Made by a program: the position numbers and the translations under genes
Part shown: positions 17,283 through 26,261 of the stretch, piece by piece
Layout of the letters: the number at the start of each line of letters is the position of its first letter
Numbering within the stretch: the stretch's first letter is position 1
Assembly: GCA_019635695.1 (NCBI GenBank)
Contig: JAHBYZ010000013.1
Span: 29,438 to 93,437, forward strand
DNA length: 64,000 nt
DNA from: Rhizobiaceae bacterium
Lineage (GTDB): Bacteria; Pseudomonadota; Alphaproteobacteria; Rhizobiales; Rhizobiaceae
Direction: 5' to 3'
Notes under the pieces: generated by a model
Told to the model about the DNA's origin: nothing
Seen by the model: the letters and a program-made list of their open reading frames with translations, nothing else
The model's database searches: none

Positions 17283-18578
17283 ATGGCTTACACGGCTCCG
17301 ATGCCGATGACGACCGGGCGCGCGGCGACCGGTATAGGCAATGTCTACTTCGCTCTTGTGGTGCTCAGCGTCATCAACCTCTTCAACTTCATGGACCGCG
17401 TCCTCTTCTCCGTGCTGCTGGAGCCGATCAAGCAGGACCTCGGCCTCTCCGATGGCCAGATGGGTCTGCTCGGCGGCGTCGCCTTCGGCATCTTCTACGG
17501 CATCGTCGGCCTGCTGATGGGCCGGCTTGCCGATACGAGGAGCCGCGTCGGCGTGCTTTCCGTGGCGCTCGGCATCTGGAGTACGGCATCCGCGCTGTCC
17601 GGCCAGGCCACGAGCTTCCTGCAGATGTTCGGCGCGCGCGCCGGTGTCGGCGTCGGCGTGTCGGCCTGCAGTCCGTGCGCACATTCGCTCATCGGCGACT
17701 ATTTTCCGCCGCAGCGCCGGGCGCTGGCAGTGTCGGTCTTCACCGGCATCGGCACCATGGGCACCATGATCGGCCTGGTCGTCGGCGGCCTGCTGATGCA
17801 GCACTATGGCTGGCGTACCGCCTTTCTTGTCTTCGGCCTGACCGGACTGGCCTTCGCCCCGATCGCCTGGATGCTGCTGCGCGAGCCCGTGCGCGGTTCG
17901 TTCGAGAGCGGCCTTGCCACGGCGCTTGGCTGGCGCGCGTCGATCCGCATGCTCCTCAAGCGGCCCACCGTGCGCATGCTGCTGCTGGGCATGCCGATGG
18001 TGATGACTGCGGGCGGCATCTCGACATGGATACCGGCCTATCTTCAACGAGCCCACGCGGCATCGTCCGGCGACGTCGGTACCTATGGCGGCCTGTCGCT
18101 CGGCCTGGGCATCGTCATCGGCACGCTTGCAGGCGGGCTGATCGTCAACGTCCTGCGCAAGCGCAACGCGCTGTGGGAATTCTGGTGGCCGTCGCTGGCC
18201 TGCGCGCTGTCCATCCCCCTGTTCGCAGCGTTCTACCTGACCAGCGACACAGGGACCGCCTATGTCCTGCTTTTCATCGCGGCCTTTATCGCCGGGTCCA
18301 GCTTCGGGCCGGCGATGGCCTGCATGCTGGCGGTCTCGGAACCGACCATTCGCGGCACGATGGTGGCGCTGAACGTGCTGTCGGTCGCGCTGGTCGCCTA
18401 CGGCGTGGCACCGGCCTTCATCGGCTTCACCAGTGACCTGCTGATCGGCTACGGCTTCGGCGAGGCCAACGGTGAATCCCTGCGTGCTGCATTGCTTGCA
18501 GTCCTGACGCTGCCGGCGCTCGGCGCGGTCTTTTTCGGGCTGGCTTCACGCACGGCTGCCACTGATATCGTGAAGTAG
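17283..18578 (+). CDS. MFS transporter
   Basis: A 431-residue major facilitator with about 12 hydrophobic segments. The motif-A-like loop GLLMGRLADTRSRVGVL is at about residues 75-92. Sequence resembles the spinster/sugar-phosphate-type MFS group (FMDRVLFSVLLEPIKQDLGLSDGQMGLLGG). ATG 17283 is chosen because AGGAGA lies just upstream; an in-frame ATG at 17241 has no good site. The substrate is unknown. Its stop lies 3 bp from the stop of the leftward iron-sulfur gene. Confidence 0.85.
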   Translation: MAYTAPMPMTTGRAATGIGNVYFALVVLSVINLFNFMDRVLFSVLLEPIKQDLGLSDGQMGLLGGVAFGIFYGIVGLLMGRLADTRSRVGVLSVALGIWSTASALSGQATSFLQMFGARAGVGVGVSACSPCAHSLIGDYFPPQRRALAVSVFTGIGTMGTMIGLVVGGLLMQHYGWRTAFLVFGLTGLAFAPIAWMLLREPVRGSFESGLATALGWRASIRMLLKRPTVRMLLLGMPMVMTAGGISTWIPAYLQRAHAASSGDVGTYGGLSLGLGIVIGTLAGGLIVNVLRKRNALWEFWWPSLACALSIPLFAAFYLTSDTGTAYVLLFIAAFIAGSSFGPAMACMLAVSEPTIRGTMVALNVLSVALVAYGVAPAFIGFTSDLLIGYGFGEANGESLRAALLAVLTLPALGAVFFGLASRTAATDIVK

Positions 18579-18581
18579 CGC

Positions 18582-19286
18582 TCAACGCCTTCCATCCCTG
18601 AAATACGCCTGGTGGTGCGCCTGCACCTCAGGCGGATACCGCCATGCGACGGCTTCGGGACAGGCATTCCGCGCCATGCAGCCGCCGCTCATGCAGCGAT
18701 ACCCTCGCACGTCCTGCAGATGCCCCATGCAGGCCTCGCGATTGAAGCCGCCCGGCGACCACGCCTCGACCGGACAAGCCGAAAGGCACGGCTTGCCGAC
18801 ACATGAATCGCACAGGTGCACCGGCTCGGCCGGCGGCTCGACGGCGGTCTCGGCTTCGAACAGCAGCGCACCGCGATAGGCATGCCATAGCCCGTAGACC
18901 GGGTGCATGAGGATGCCGAGCGGCGACGGCCTCAGCCCTTCCGCCCGCACCGCCCACCGCTGGAACGGCAGGTAAGGTCGCTCGAACGGAAACGCCGCGC
19001 GGGCCCCGAATGCCGCTGCGACCGCGTTCAGCGTCGCCGAGGCCCACTGGTCGATCGGATGAGCAACATCGGCTGGCTGGCTGTCCAACCATCGGCGCAC
19101 ATGCGGCCAGATCGAGGCGCCCGCCTGCCCGACCAGCAGCGCGGAGCGGAAACCCGCGACCTCGCCATCATCCAGCGCAAACCAGCCGCGCGCGGCGAGC
19201 CCCTGTGCCGCAAGCGCGGCTACGATCTCCGCCTCGCGCCCGCGCGGATCGTACGGTTCAGGCCTTGCCACCGAGCGTTTCGGCAA
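18582..19286 (-). CDS. Ferredoxin-like iron-sulfur protein
   Basis: A 234-residue protein with a C-terminal cysteine-rich block: CDSCVGKPCLSACP (about 158-171) and CMSGGCMARNACP (about 197-209), the ligand pattern of one or two 4Fe-4S clusters. The N-terminal 150 residues resemble the QueG-like and ferredoxin family of unknown function. It starts inside the 3' end of the dienelactone hydrolase gene (29-nt overlap), so the two are translationally linked. A redox role is likely; partner and substrate are unknown. Confidence 0.75.
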   Translation of the reverse strand: MPKRSVARPEPYDPRGREAEIVAALAAQGLAARGWFALDDGEVAGFRSALLVGQAGASIWPHVRRWLDSQPADVAHPIDQWASATLNAVAAAFGARAAFPFERPYLPFQRWAVRAEGLRPSPLGILMHPVYGLWHAYRGALLFEAETAVEPPAEPVHLCDSCVGKPCLSACPVEAWSPGGFNREACMGHLQDVRGYRCMSGGCMARNACPEAVAWRYPPEVQAHHQAYFRDGRR

Positions 19287-19989
19287 ACAGCGTCGTCAGG
19301 CGCTTCCAATGCCGCTCCGCGCCGTCATGGTCGTAGACGGAATGATCCGGCACGCACCAGCCATGCGCCTTGCCGACATAATTCTCGATCGCATGGTCGA
19401 CCTCGGCCTCGCGCAAGGCCTGCGCCAGCCGCGCCGACTGTTCCGGCGGAAACGAGCGGTCGACGCCTGCGACGCCGACATAGACCCGCCCCTTGATCTT
19501 GCCGGCGCTGCGATGCGGGCTGTCCGCCGCATCCGACGCGAGATTGCCGCCGTGAAAGCTGGCCACGGCGGCGATGCGCTCCGGATAGGCCGCCGCGACA
19601 TTCATCGCGCGACCGCCACCCATGCAGTATCCAACGGCACCGACCGGACCGACGGTGCCTGCCGCGGACAACGCGTCGAGGAACCCGGCGGTGTCGGCAA
19701 TCGTCATCTCCTGCGAGACCACACCCATCAGGCCCATCAGCCGCGCCCGCTCCGGCTCGTTGGAGAACGCCGTCTTGGCGTCGAAAGGCTCATACGCGCC
19801 CGAACGGTAGAACAGGTCCGGCACGAGCACCGTGTAGCCGTGGCCAGCCAGCCGCTCGGCCATCTCGTCCATCGCCGGACGCACGCCGAAGGCATCCATG
19901 TAGAGGACCACGCCAGTCTTACCGCCGCGCACCAGATGTGCCGGCGCCTTGCCATCCTTCGTCGCGACCTCGATCTTCTCCACCGCCAT
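19258..19989 (-). CDS. Dienelactone hydrolase family protein
   Basis: A 243-residue alpha/beta hydrolase of the dienelactone hydrolase type. The nucleophile cysteine is in GYCMGGG (about C122), and the histidine is in GKAHGWCVPDH near 203. The acid is probably the Asp of GVDRSFPPEQ. Family members open enol-lactones in aromatic degradation, but many are general esterases, and no aromatic genes are adjacent. ATG 19989 has GGGAGG 5 nt upstream. It forms an overlapping pair with the iron-sulfur gene. Confidence 0.88.
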   Translation of the reverse strand: MAVEKIEVATKDGKAPAHLVRGGKTGVVLYMDAFGVRPAMDEMAERLAGHGYTVLVPDLFYRSGAYEPFDAKTAFSNEPERARLMGLMGVVSQEMTIADTAGFLDALSAAGTVGPVGAVGYCMGGGRAMNVAAAYPERIAAVASFHGGNLASDAADSPHRSAGKIKGRVYVGVAGVDRSFPPEQSARLAQALREAEVDHAIENYVGKAHGWCVPDHSVYDHDGAERHWKRLTTLFAETLGGKA

Positions 19990-20044
19990 CGGCACCTCCC
20001 GGACTGTCGGCCGGCACAATCGTGCCTGCCAACCTGCCGCGCAA

Positions 20045-20076
20045 CACAAAATGCGATGTGCGCAGAACCTTTTGTG
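20045..20076. promoter_or_regulatory. CACAAAA-N18-TTTTGTG inverted repeat upstream of hydrolase
   Basis: Seven-base perfect arms lie 56-87 nt upstream of the dienelactone hydrolase start at 19989, in an otherwise empty 297-bp gap (19990-20286). It is a possible operator. I see no other structure and no gene in this gap. Confidence 0.25.
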
Positions 20077-20286
20077 GTCCCGCCGTTGTCCGCCAATCGC
20101 CGACGGGAACCTTGCAAGCCTGCCGGGGCGAAACCTATCCCGGAGAAGGAGCGCTGCCGCATCCGGATAGATGTCGGCTGGCGCAATCGCACCGCCTGCG
20201 TCTCCTCCGCCACGCGACGAACTCCAGCTGGATTATCCGCTGGAGCGCCGGTCATGGGCGGTCGCGCGCCCAGCGTAGCGGGCGGC

Positions 20287-20787
20287 TCAGACCGGCCGCA
20301 ACATGCGCTTGAGCACGTCGGTCCGGGCCACGAAGTGCTGCCACAACGCCGCGCCTGCGTGCAGCGTGATGACGACGATCAGGACCGGCTTGCCAAGCTG
20401 GTGGATTTCGCCGACGTCGCCGAGTTCGAAATACCAGGCGACGGCGCCGCTGATCGGCAACAGCACGATGCACGCATAGAGCACAAGATGCGCGCCGGCG
20501 GCGAGATAGCGCTGCCACGCAGGCTCGCCTTCGGGTGCGGGCGGCGCACCGTAGCGGGCGCGCAAAGCCAGGCGCGCCAGCGCGAGGACGAATATCGCGA
20601 TGCCGACATAGGCGTGAATGTTGGCGCTGAGCAGAGCATCGGGTTGCGGCGCACGGCTCTCCAGATACGCGTCGAAGGCTGGTCCGATATCCTCTCCGAA
20701 GATCAGCTGAAAGAATACGAGAGCGGCGATGACCCAGTGAAGGACCACCTGTGACAGGCGGTATCCGGTGGGCTTTACGGTAGGCAT
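20287..20787 (-). CDS. Cytochrome b561 family membrane protein
   Basis: A 166-residue four-helix di-heme b-type cytochrome. Heme-ligand histidines are placed as usual: H17 (VVLHW), NIHAYVG near 57, GAHLVLY near 98, and TLHAGAALWQHF near 142. It passes electrons from quinol or another reductant across the inner membrane. The start 20787 lies 54 nt downstream (minus strand) of an FNR/FixK-like box, suggesting control by oxygen. It follows mttB2 in the same direction across 156 bp. Confidence 0.88.
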   Translation of the reverse strand: MPTVKPTGYRLSQVVLHWVIAALVFFQLIFGEDIGPAFDAYLESRAPQPDALLSANIHAYVGIAIFVLALARLALRARYGAPPAPEGEPAWQRYLAAGAHLVLYACIVLLPISGAVAWYFELGDVGEIHQLGKPVLIVVITLHAGAALWQHFVARTDVLKRMLRPV

Positions 20788-20840
20788 GTCAGGAGACTCC
20801 GATTGCTGCGCTAGGCTGCGCCCGCTTGGAGCGCAGGACT

Positions 20841-20854
20841 TTGCTCCAGATCAA
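20841..20854 (-). promoter_or_regulatory. FNR/FixK-like anaerobox upstream of cytochrome b561
   Basis: The minus strand reads TTGATCTGGAGCAA, one base off the TTGAT-N4-ATCAA consensus. It is centred about 60 nt upstream of the cytochrome b561 start, a usual position for activation. The match is imperfect, so this is a candidate only. Confidence 0.4.
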
Positions 20855-20919
20855 GCGGCTCAGCCTGGCGCGCGAAATGCGCTGCGCCAGACTTCCTTGT
20901 GGATCAGATCGGCCACTTT

Positions 20920-20939
20920 AGCCCGGCCTGTTTCGGGCT
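20920..20939 (-). terminator. Hairpin just beyond mttB2
   Basis: AGCCCG (20920-20925) pairs with CGGGCT (20934-20939) with an 8-nt loop, 4 nt past the mttB2 stop. No T tract follows on the minus strand. It is a weak terminator or message 3'-end structure. Confidence 0.35.
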
Positions 20940-20943
20940 CCCT

Positions 20944-22533
20944 TCAGGTGAAGGCGTCGGGCATCGACTCCTTCTTCTTCGCCACGAAGTCCCTGAGCCC
21001 GTCCTCGATGCCCGGGTCCAGATACGGCGCCTCGAAGCTGTCGAGCCAGCGCCGTGCCAGTTCGTTGGCGCGCTGCGGGGCCGTCTTCTCGCCCTCCGCC
21101 TGCCACTGCTCGAAGGAATTGTTGTCGGCGATGCTGGAGCGGTAGAACGCCGTCTGGAAATTCGCCTGCGTGTGGCTGCAGCCCAGGAAATGGCTGCCCG
21201 GCCCGACCTCCCTGATGGCATCCATCGCCTGGCCGTTTTCCGACAGGTCGACGCCCTCGGCGAATTTCTGCTGCATGCCGAGCTGGTCGATATCCATCAC
21301 GAACTTCTCGTAGCACGAGGACAGCCCGCCCTCGAGCCATCCGGCGGCGTGCAGCACGAAGTTGGTGCCGGCGAGCAGCGTCGAGTTGAGCGTGTTGGCG
21401 CTTTCATAGGCCGCCTGCGCGTCGGGGATCTTGGAGGCGCAGAGCGACCCACCGGTGCGGAACGGCAGTCCCAGCCGGCGAGCGAGCTGCGCCGCACCGT
21501 AGGACACCAGCGACGGTTCCGGGGTACCGAAGGTCGGCGCACCCGACTGCATCGAGATGGACGAGGCGAAAGTGCCGAACAGCACAGGCGCGCCGGGCCG
21601 TATCAACTGGGTGAATGCGGCCCCCGCCAGCACCTCGGCCAGCACCTGCGTCAGCGTGCCGGCCACCGTTACCGGGCTCATCGCGCCCGCCAGGATGAAC
21701 GGCGTGATGATGGTGGCCTGCATGTTGCGTGCATAGACTTTCGCCGCGCCCAGCATGGTCTCGTCGAAGACCATCGGCGAATTGGCGTTGATCAGACTGG
21801 TGATGACCGTGTTGTTGGCAACGAACTCCTCGCCGAACAGGATCTTGGCCATGTCGACCGTGTCCTGCGCGCGCTCAGGCGCCGTCACGGACCCCATGAA
21901 CGGCTTGTCGGAAAACTTCATGTGGGCCAGCACCATGTCGAGGTGCCGCTTGTTGACCGGCACGTCGACCGGCTCGCACACCGTGCCGCCCGAATGGTGG
22001 ATCGAAGGCGCCATGTAGGCGAGCTTCACGAAATTGCGGAAGTCCTCGATCGTTGCGTAGCGGCGGTTGCCGTCGAGGTCGCGCACGAAGGGCGGGCCGT
22101 AGACAGGCGCGAAAACCGTGGCGTCACCGCCGATCTGCACCGAGCGGGCCGGGTTGCGCGCGTGCTGCGTGAATATGGACGGCGCGGTCTTCAGCAGCGA
22201 CCGGGGCAGGCCGCGCGGGAAATGCACGCGCTCGCCCTTCACGTCGGCGCCGACGTCCTTCCACAATTTCAGCGCTTCCGCGTCGTCGCGGAAGATGATG
22301 CCGACCTCCTCCAGAACCGTGTCGGCGTTCTTCTCGATGAGGGCCAACCCCTCCTCGTCCAGCACTTCGAAAACCTTCACCTTGCGGCGGATGTAGGTGA
22401 GCTGCGTGCCGGGCCCGCCGCCGGAGCGAGCCGCGCGCCGCGCCGCAGCACCCGAGCCGGCGCCCCTGCCCCGCCGGCCGCCCGCCTCGCCCGGTGTGCT
22501 CGCTTCACCCTGCACGTTCGCCGTCTCATCCAT
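20944..22533 (-). CDS. MttB-superfamily corrinoid-dependent methyltransferase (MttB2)
   Basis: A 529-residue paralogue of MttB1, identical in length. The barrel core begins near residue 45. Conserved stretches include TPFILAGAMSPVTVAGTL (about 283), GAPTFGTPEPSL (about 335), VLHAAGWLEGGLSSCYEK (about 398) and VGPGSHFLGCSHTQ near 455. No amber codon is present. The N-terminus (residues 18-41) is rich in Arg and Gly like that of MttB1. ATG 22533 has AAGG 9 nt upstream. It is divergent from the corrinoid protein gene (250-bp gap), the usual partner arrangement. Active-site regions differ from MttB1 (TGGSLCASK against TSNTCAANT), so the two likely use different amines. Confidence 0.9.
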   Translation of the reverse strand: MDETANVQGEASTPGEAGGRRGRGAGSGAAARRAARSGGGPGTQLTYIRRKVKVFEVLDEEGLALIEKNADTVLEEVGIIFRDDAEALKLWKDVGADVKGERVHFPRGLPRSLLKTAPSIFTQHARNPARSVQIGGDATVFAPVYGPPFVRDLDGNRRYATIEDFRNFVKLAYMAPSIHHSGGTVCEPVDVPVNKRHLDMVLAHMKFSDKPFMGSVTAPERAQDTVDMAKILFGEEFVANNTVITSLINANSPMVFDETMLGAAKVYARNMQATIITPFILAGAMSPVTVAGTLTQVLAEVLAGAAFTQLIRPGAPVLFGTFASSISMQSGAPTFGTPEPSLVSYGAAQLARRLGLPFRTGGSLCASKIPDAQAAYESANTLNSTLLAGTNFVLHAAGWLEGGLSSCYEKFVMDIDQLGMQQKFAEGVDLSENGQAMDAIREVGPGSHFLGCSHTQANFQTAFYRSSIADNNSFEQWQAEGEKTAPQRANELARRWLDSFEAPYLDPGIEDGLRDFVAKKKESMPDAFT

Positions 22534-22783
22534 GGTGCCGGACCTTGCTCGAAAACTGCCCCGACGGGCATCTGAAACCGAGTTTCTAGCCCTGCATGGT
22601 TGCCGAAACGGCCAGACCGCGCCAGAGCCTGTCGCGATTCCGACAGCCGCGCCCGGCGACGCCTGCCGCTTTCCTTTTGCAGTGCGTCGCAAATCGGCTA
22701 TGGCTTCGATGCGTGCGAAGTCTATGACTTTGCCGAGCCTTTCCGGCCGATATTCGTGCCCGGAGCGCCGATGGAGCCGCAGC

Positions 22784-23476
22784 ATGGCCGACGACGAGAT
22801 CATCCTCTCCGAACTTCCCGACGACGAGCTCGTGCAGCAGATGCACGACGACCTCTATGACGGCCTCAAGGAAGAGATCGAGGAAGGCACCAATATCCTG
22901 CTCTCGCGCGGCTGGGCGCCCTACACGGTGCTGACCGAGGCGCTGGTCGAGGGCATGCGCATCGTCGGCGAGGATTTTCGCGACGGCATCCTGTTCGTTC
23001 CCGAGGTGCTCTTGTCGGCCAACGCCATGAAGGCCGGCATGGCGATCCTGCGCCCGCTGCTCGCCGCCACCGGCGCGCCCAAGCAGGGCACGCTGGTCAT
23101 CGGCACGGTCAAAGGCGACATCCACGACATCGGCAAGAACCTCGTCGGCATGATGATGGAGGGCGCAGGCTTCGACGTCGTCGACCTCGGCATCAACAAC
23201 GCCGTCGAGAAATATCTGGACGCCATCGAGAAGCACAAGCCGGACATCATCGGCATGTCGGCGCTGCTCACCACCACCATGCCCTACATGAAGGTCGTGA
23301 TCGACACGCTCAAGGAGAAAGGCATCCGCGACGACCTCGTCGTGCTGGTCGGCGGCGCGCCGCTCAACGAGGAGTTCGGCAAGGCCGTCGGCGCCGACGC
23401 CTACTGCCGCGATGCGGCTGTGGCGGTCGAGACCGCCAAGTCGTTTATGAAGCGCAAGCACAACCAGCTGGCATAG
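22784..23476 (+). CDS. Corrinoid (B12-binding) methyl carrier protein, MtgC/MttC type
   Basis: A 230-residue corrinoid protein. Residues 15-95 form the MetH cap/B12-binding-2 helical domain and 98-225 the Rossmann B12 domain with the base-off motif DIHDIGKN (lower axial His at about H114). It accepts a methyl from MttB as methyl-Co(III) and gives it to THF through MtgA. It is the only corrinoid protein in the window, so both MttBs, MtgA and RACo may share it. Residues 1-35 hold 14 Asp/Glu and one Lys, a strong negative patch. ATG 22784 has GGAG about 8 nt upstream. It is divergent from mttB2. Confidence 0.92.
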   Translation: MADDEIILSELPDDELVQQMHDDLYDGLKEEIEEGTNILLSRGWAPYTVLTEALVEGMRIVGEDFRDGILFVPEVLLSANAMKAGMAILRPLLAATGAPKQGTLVIGTVKGDIHDIGKNLVGMMMEGAGFDVVDLGINNAVEKYLDAIEKHKPDIIGMSALLTTTMPYMKVVIDTLKEKGIRDDLVVLVGGAPLNEEFGKAVGADAYCRDAAVAVETAKSFMKRKHNQLA

Positions 23477-23477
23477 G

Positions 23478-23491
23478 CTGGCGGCCGCCAG
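23478..23491 (+). terminator. 14-bp palindrome after the corrinoid gene
   Basis: CTGGCGGCCGCCAG is perfectly symmetric and begins 2 nt after the corrinoid protein stop. It would fold in RNA but lacks a T tract. It is probably a 3'-end stabiliser or weak terminator. Confidence 0.3.
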
Positions 23492-23532
23492 GCCGCATTG
23501 ACTCTGCCGCGCCCGTCGGTCACGCCCGGCGC

Positions 23533-25044
23533 ATGAACGCCAACATCTCCCCCTCCGGCGCGGATGGTCGTTTCGCTCGCGCCGCGCTTGCATTGATCCT
23601 CGCCTTCCTCGCCTTGCGGCTGGTGTGGGCGGCGTGGCTGCCGCTGATCGCCGACGAGGCCTATGGCGTCGTCGTCTCGCGCTACCCCACCCTCTCCTAT
23701 TTTGATCACCCGCCGCTGGCTTTCGGCTTCGCCCGCGCGGCCGCGTGGTTGTTCGGGACCGAGTCGGTGTTCGTCGTGCGCCTGCCGCATGTGCTGATGG
23801 GCGCGCTGACGGGGTGGATGCTGTTCCTCGTCACGCGCCGGGCCTTCGGCGCGTCGGCCGGATTCTGGGCGGTGGGCGCCTACAGCGTCGCGCCGTTCTT
23901 CCTCGGCTCGGCAGGCGCCTTCGTCGTGCCCGACGGCCCGCTGAACGCGTTCGCGTTGACCGCGCTGTGGATGGTCCTCCCTGCCCTCCTCGGCGACGAT
24001 CCGATGCCGATGCGGCGCTGGTTCGGCGCGGGACTGGCCTTCGGGCTTGCGCTGCTTTCCAAATACACCGCGTTCCTGTTCGGCGCCTCGGTGTTTGCGC
24101 TGCTTCTGCTCGCTCCGACTGGACGGCGCGAGCTGGCGCGACCCGGCCCATGGCTCGCTGGATTGGTCGCGCTTGCCTGTCTGGCACCGGTCGTTGTCTG
24201 GAACTGGCAGAACGGCTGGGTGTCCTTCACCTTCCAGTCTGACCGGGCCGCGACTGGCGGCTTCAACCCCTTGAATTTCTTGCTGATCCAGCTCGGTCAG
24301 GCGGCCTACCTGCTGCCGTGGACCTGGGCCGCATCGCTTGTCCTCGTCGTACGCGGGCTGTTCGCCGGCGACGCCCGTCGCATCTTCGCTGCATTCGCCG
24401 CGCCGCCGATCATCATCTTCGGCGCCATCGGCTTTGCCACCGCCGAGCCCTTGGCCCACTGGGCCATGCCCGGCTATCTGTTCGCGTTCCCGCTGCTCGG
24501 CAATTGGTGCGCCTACCGACTGTCCGGCTGGCGGCGGGCACGTGGCGGCATCCTCGCCGGCTCCGCGCTGTTCAGCGCGGCGGTCGCACTTGCCGTAGCG
24601 GTGCAGGCCAACAGCGCCGGGGTCACCCGCGCCCTCGGCATCGCTGTGGAACGCGACTTCGACTGGACCTTCCTGTCGTGGAGCGCGCTGCGCGAAGATT
24701 TCGCAGCCCGCGGCATCCTCGCCGATCCTCAGGCCTTCATCGTGTCCACGAGCTGGAACACCGGCGGCAAGTCGGCCCATGCGGTCGGCCCGCAGATCCC
24801 GGCCGCGCCGCCGCTGTTCGACCAGCGCCATTTCGCGCTCTCCCCCGACCCGAGGCTGGCAGGCCGCACAAGGGGCTATCTCGTGGAGCCGACCTGGCCG
24901 GCGGACGTGGAGATCACTCTTGCCGCATTGCGTCGGAATGCGGACCAGCGCTTTGAACAGTCCGGCGAGCCTTGGGTCGTTGTTCAGACGCGCGGCGGAA
25001 CGCCCGCCTTCTCCATTGTCGTCCTGCCGGTGACGCCGCGCTGA
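23533..25044 (+). CDS. GT39/ArnT-like membrane glycosyltransferase
   Basis: A 503-residue polytopic membrane protein of the PMT_2 family. The first periplasmic loop holds the acidic IADEAYGVV motif (about residue 40) and YFDHPPLAFGFA near 57, as in dolichyl/undecaprenyl-phosphate-sugar transferases. At least eight further hydrophobic helices follow, then a soluble C-terminal part (about 370-503). It transfers a sugar from a polyprenyl phosphate carrier to a lipid or glycan in the periplasm. The convergent GT2-GtrA gene is its likely donor-making partner. Confidence 0.85.
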   Translation: MNANISPSGADGRFARAALALILAFLALRLVWAAWLPLIADEAYGVVVSRYPTLSYFDHPPLAFGFARAAAWLFGTESVFVVRLPHVLMGALTGWMLFLVTRRAFGASAGFWAVGAYSVAPFFLGSAGAFVVPDGPLNAFALTALWMVLPALLGDDPMPMRRWFGAGLAFGLALLSKYTAFLFGASVFALLLLAPTGRRELARPGPWLAGLVALACLAPVVVWNWQNGWVSFTFQSDRAATGGFNPLNFLLIQLGQAAYLLPWTWAASLVLVVRGLFAGDARRIFAAFAAPPIIIFGAIGFATAEPLAHWAMPGYLFAFPLLGNWCAYRLSGWRRARGGILAGSALFSAAVALAVAVQANSAGVTRALGIAVERDFDWTFLSWSALREDFAARGILADPQAFIVSTSWNTGGKSAHAVGPQIPAAPPLFDQRHFALSPDPRLAGRTRGYLVEPTWPADVEITLAALRRNADQRFEQSGEPWVVVQTRGGTPAFSIVVLPVTPR

Positions 25045-25063
25045 CGCTCAGGCGTCGCCCGCC

Positions 25064-26149
25064 TTAAGCATCCCGCCAGGTCACCAGCTTGGTCACCGCG
25101 TAGTTGAACACCGAGCTCATCAGCGCGCCGGCAAGTCCCGCCAGCATGGTGGCCTGGTCGAACTGGTAGACCCACACGGCGACGCTCACATTCGCGATGC
25201 CGCCGAGACTGCACACCAGGGCGAAGGTGATGAAGCCCCAGACCAGGCCGAGCCCCTTCAGCCGTTTGTACGAGAAGGTAAGCCAGTTGTTCAGCAGGAA
25301 GTTGGTTGCCATGGCGGTCAACGTCGCCAGCACCTGGCCCCACACGAAGCTCACCCCGGCCTGCGTCAGCAGATAGAGTGCGCCCAGATGCACCAGCAGG
25401 CCGCTCGCCCCCACCAGCGCGAACATCAGGAACTGGATCGGCAGTATGCCCCCGGATAGCCGCGACAGAAGCAGCCCGAGGAACTGCATGGTGACGACCA
25501 CGCCAAGCTTGCTCTCGCCGTGCTCACGCTTCCGGAACGTGAATGGCACCTCGGCGATCTTCATCGAGGCGGGGAGGCGCGACACCAGATCGAACAGGAT
25601 CTTGAACCCCTCCTTCGACAGCCGGCCCGCCATCTCATCGGCGAGGTCGCGCCTGAGCATGAAAAAGCCGCTCATCGGGTCGCTGACCTTGTGGCTGATC
25701 AGCATCTGCGACAGCGTCGTGGCGAGCTCGCTGCCGCGCGCCCGCGTTCGCGTCAGCCCGTCGCCGGAAGTGCCGCCGTCGACGTAACGGGAACCGATCA
25801 CCACGTCCGCACCTTCGGCGATCTTCTCAAGCATCTGCGGGAGGATCGTCTCGTCATGCTGGCCATCGGCGTCCATGACCACCACCACGGGCGCCGCGGC
25901 AGCCATCATGCCTTCCACGCAGGCGCCCGACAGACCGCGCCGGCCGACGCGGCGGATGCAGCGCACGTGGGGCTGCTCCGCGCCGATGGCGCGCGCCACA
26001 TCGTAGGTGCGGTCGGGGCTGTCGTCGTCCACGACGATGATCTCGTGCGGCGTGTCGGGCAGCGCCGCGGCGAGGCGCTCGACCATCACCGGGATGTTGC
26101 GCGCCTCGTTGTAGCTGGGCAGCACGATGGTCAGTTCGGGAGACGTCAT
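25064..26149 (-). CDS. Polyprenyl-phosphate glycosyltransferase (GT2) fused to GtrA domain
   Basis: A 361-residue protein. Residues 5-235 are a GT-A domain of the dolichol-phosphate mannose synthase type, with VLPSYNEARNI, VVDDDSPD and the metal-binding VVMDADGQHDE. Residues 240-361 form a four-helix GtrA domain thought to flip or help transfer the lipid-linked sugar. The GT39 gene next door, convergent with 19 bp between them, would use the product. The start at MTSPELT (26149) fits the family; upstream in-frame ATGs are not needed and the ribosome site is weak. Confidence 0.88.
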   Translation of the reverse strand: MTSPELTIVLPSYNEARNIPVMVERLAAALPDTPHEIIVVDDDSPDRTYDVARAIGAEQPHVRCIRRVGRRGLSGACVEGMMAAAAPVVVVMDADGQHDETILPQMLEKIAEGADVVIGSRYVDGGTSGDGLTRTRARGSELATTLSQMLISHKVSDPMSGFFMLRRDLADEMAGRLSKEGFKILFDLVSRLPASMKIAEVPFTFRKREHGESKLGVVVTMQFLGLLLSRLSGGILPIQFLMFALVGASGLLVHLGALYLLTQAGVSFVWGQVLATLTAMATNFLLNNWLTFSYKRLKGLGLVWGFITFALVCSLGGIANVSVAVWVYQFDQATMLAGLAGALMSSVFNYAVTKLVTWRDA

Positions 26150-26261
26150 CGAAATCGTTTCGGGCGTGGAAATGCGAGGCGGGCTTAGGGTATTTCGCGG
26201 GCGAGATAAAGCCCGCCGCATTGACGCCGCGTCCATGCTATATGGCGCCGTAGAACGAGCC

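Noticed and set aside
4830..22533. Pyrrolysine (amber codon) in the mttB genes
   Set aside because: Both frames run without an in-frame TAG, so they are non-pyrrolysine members; no pyl genes were seen.
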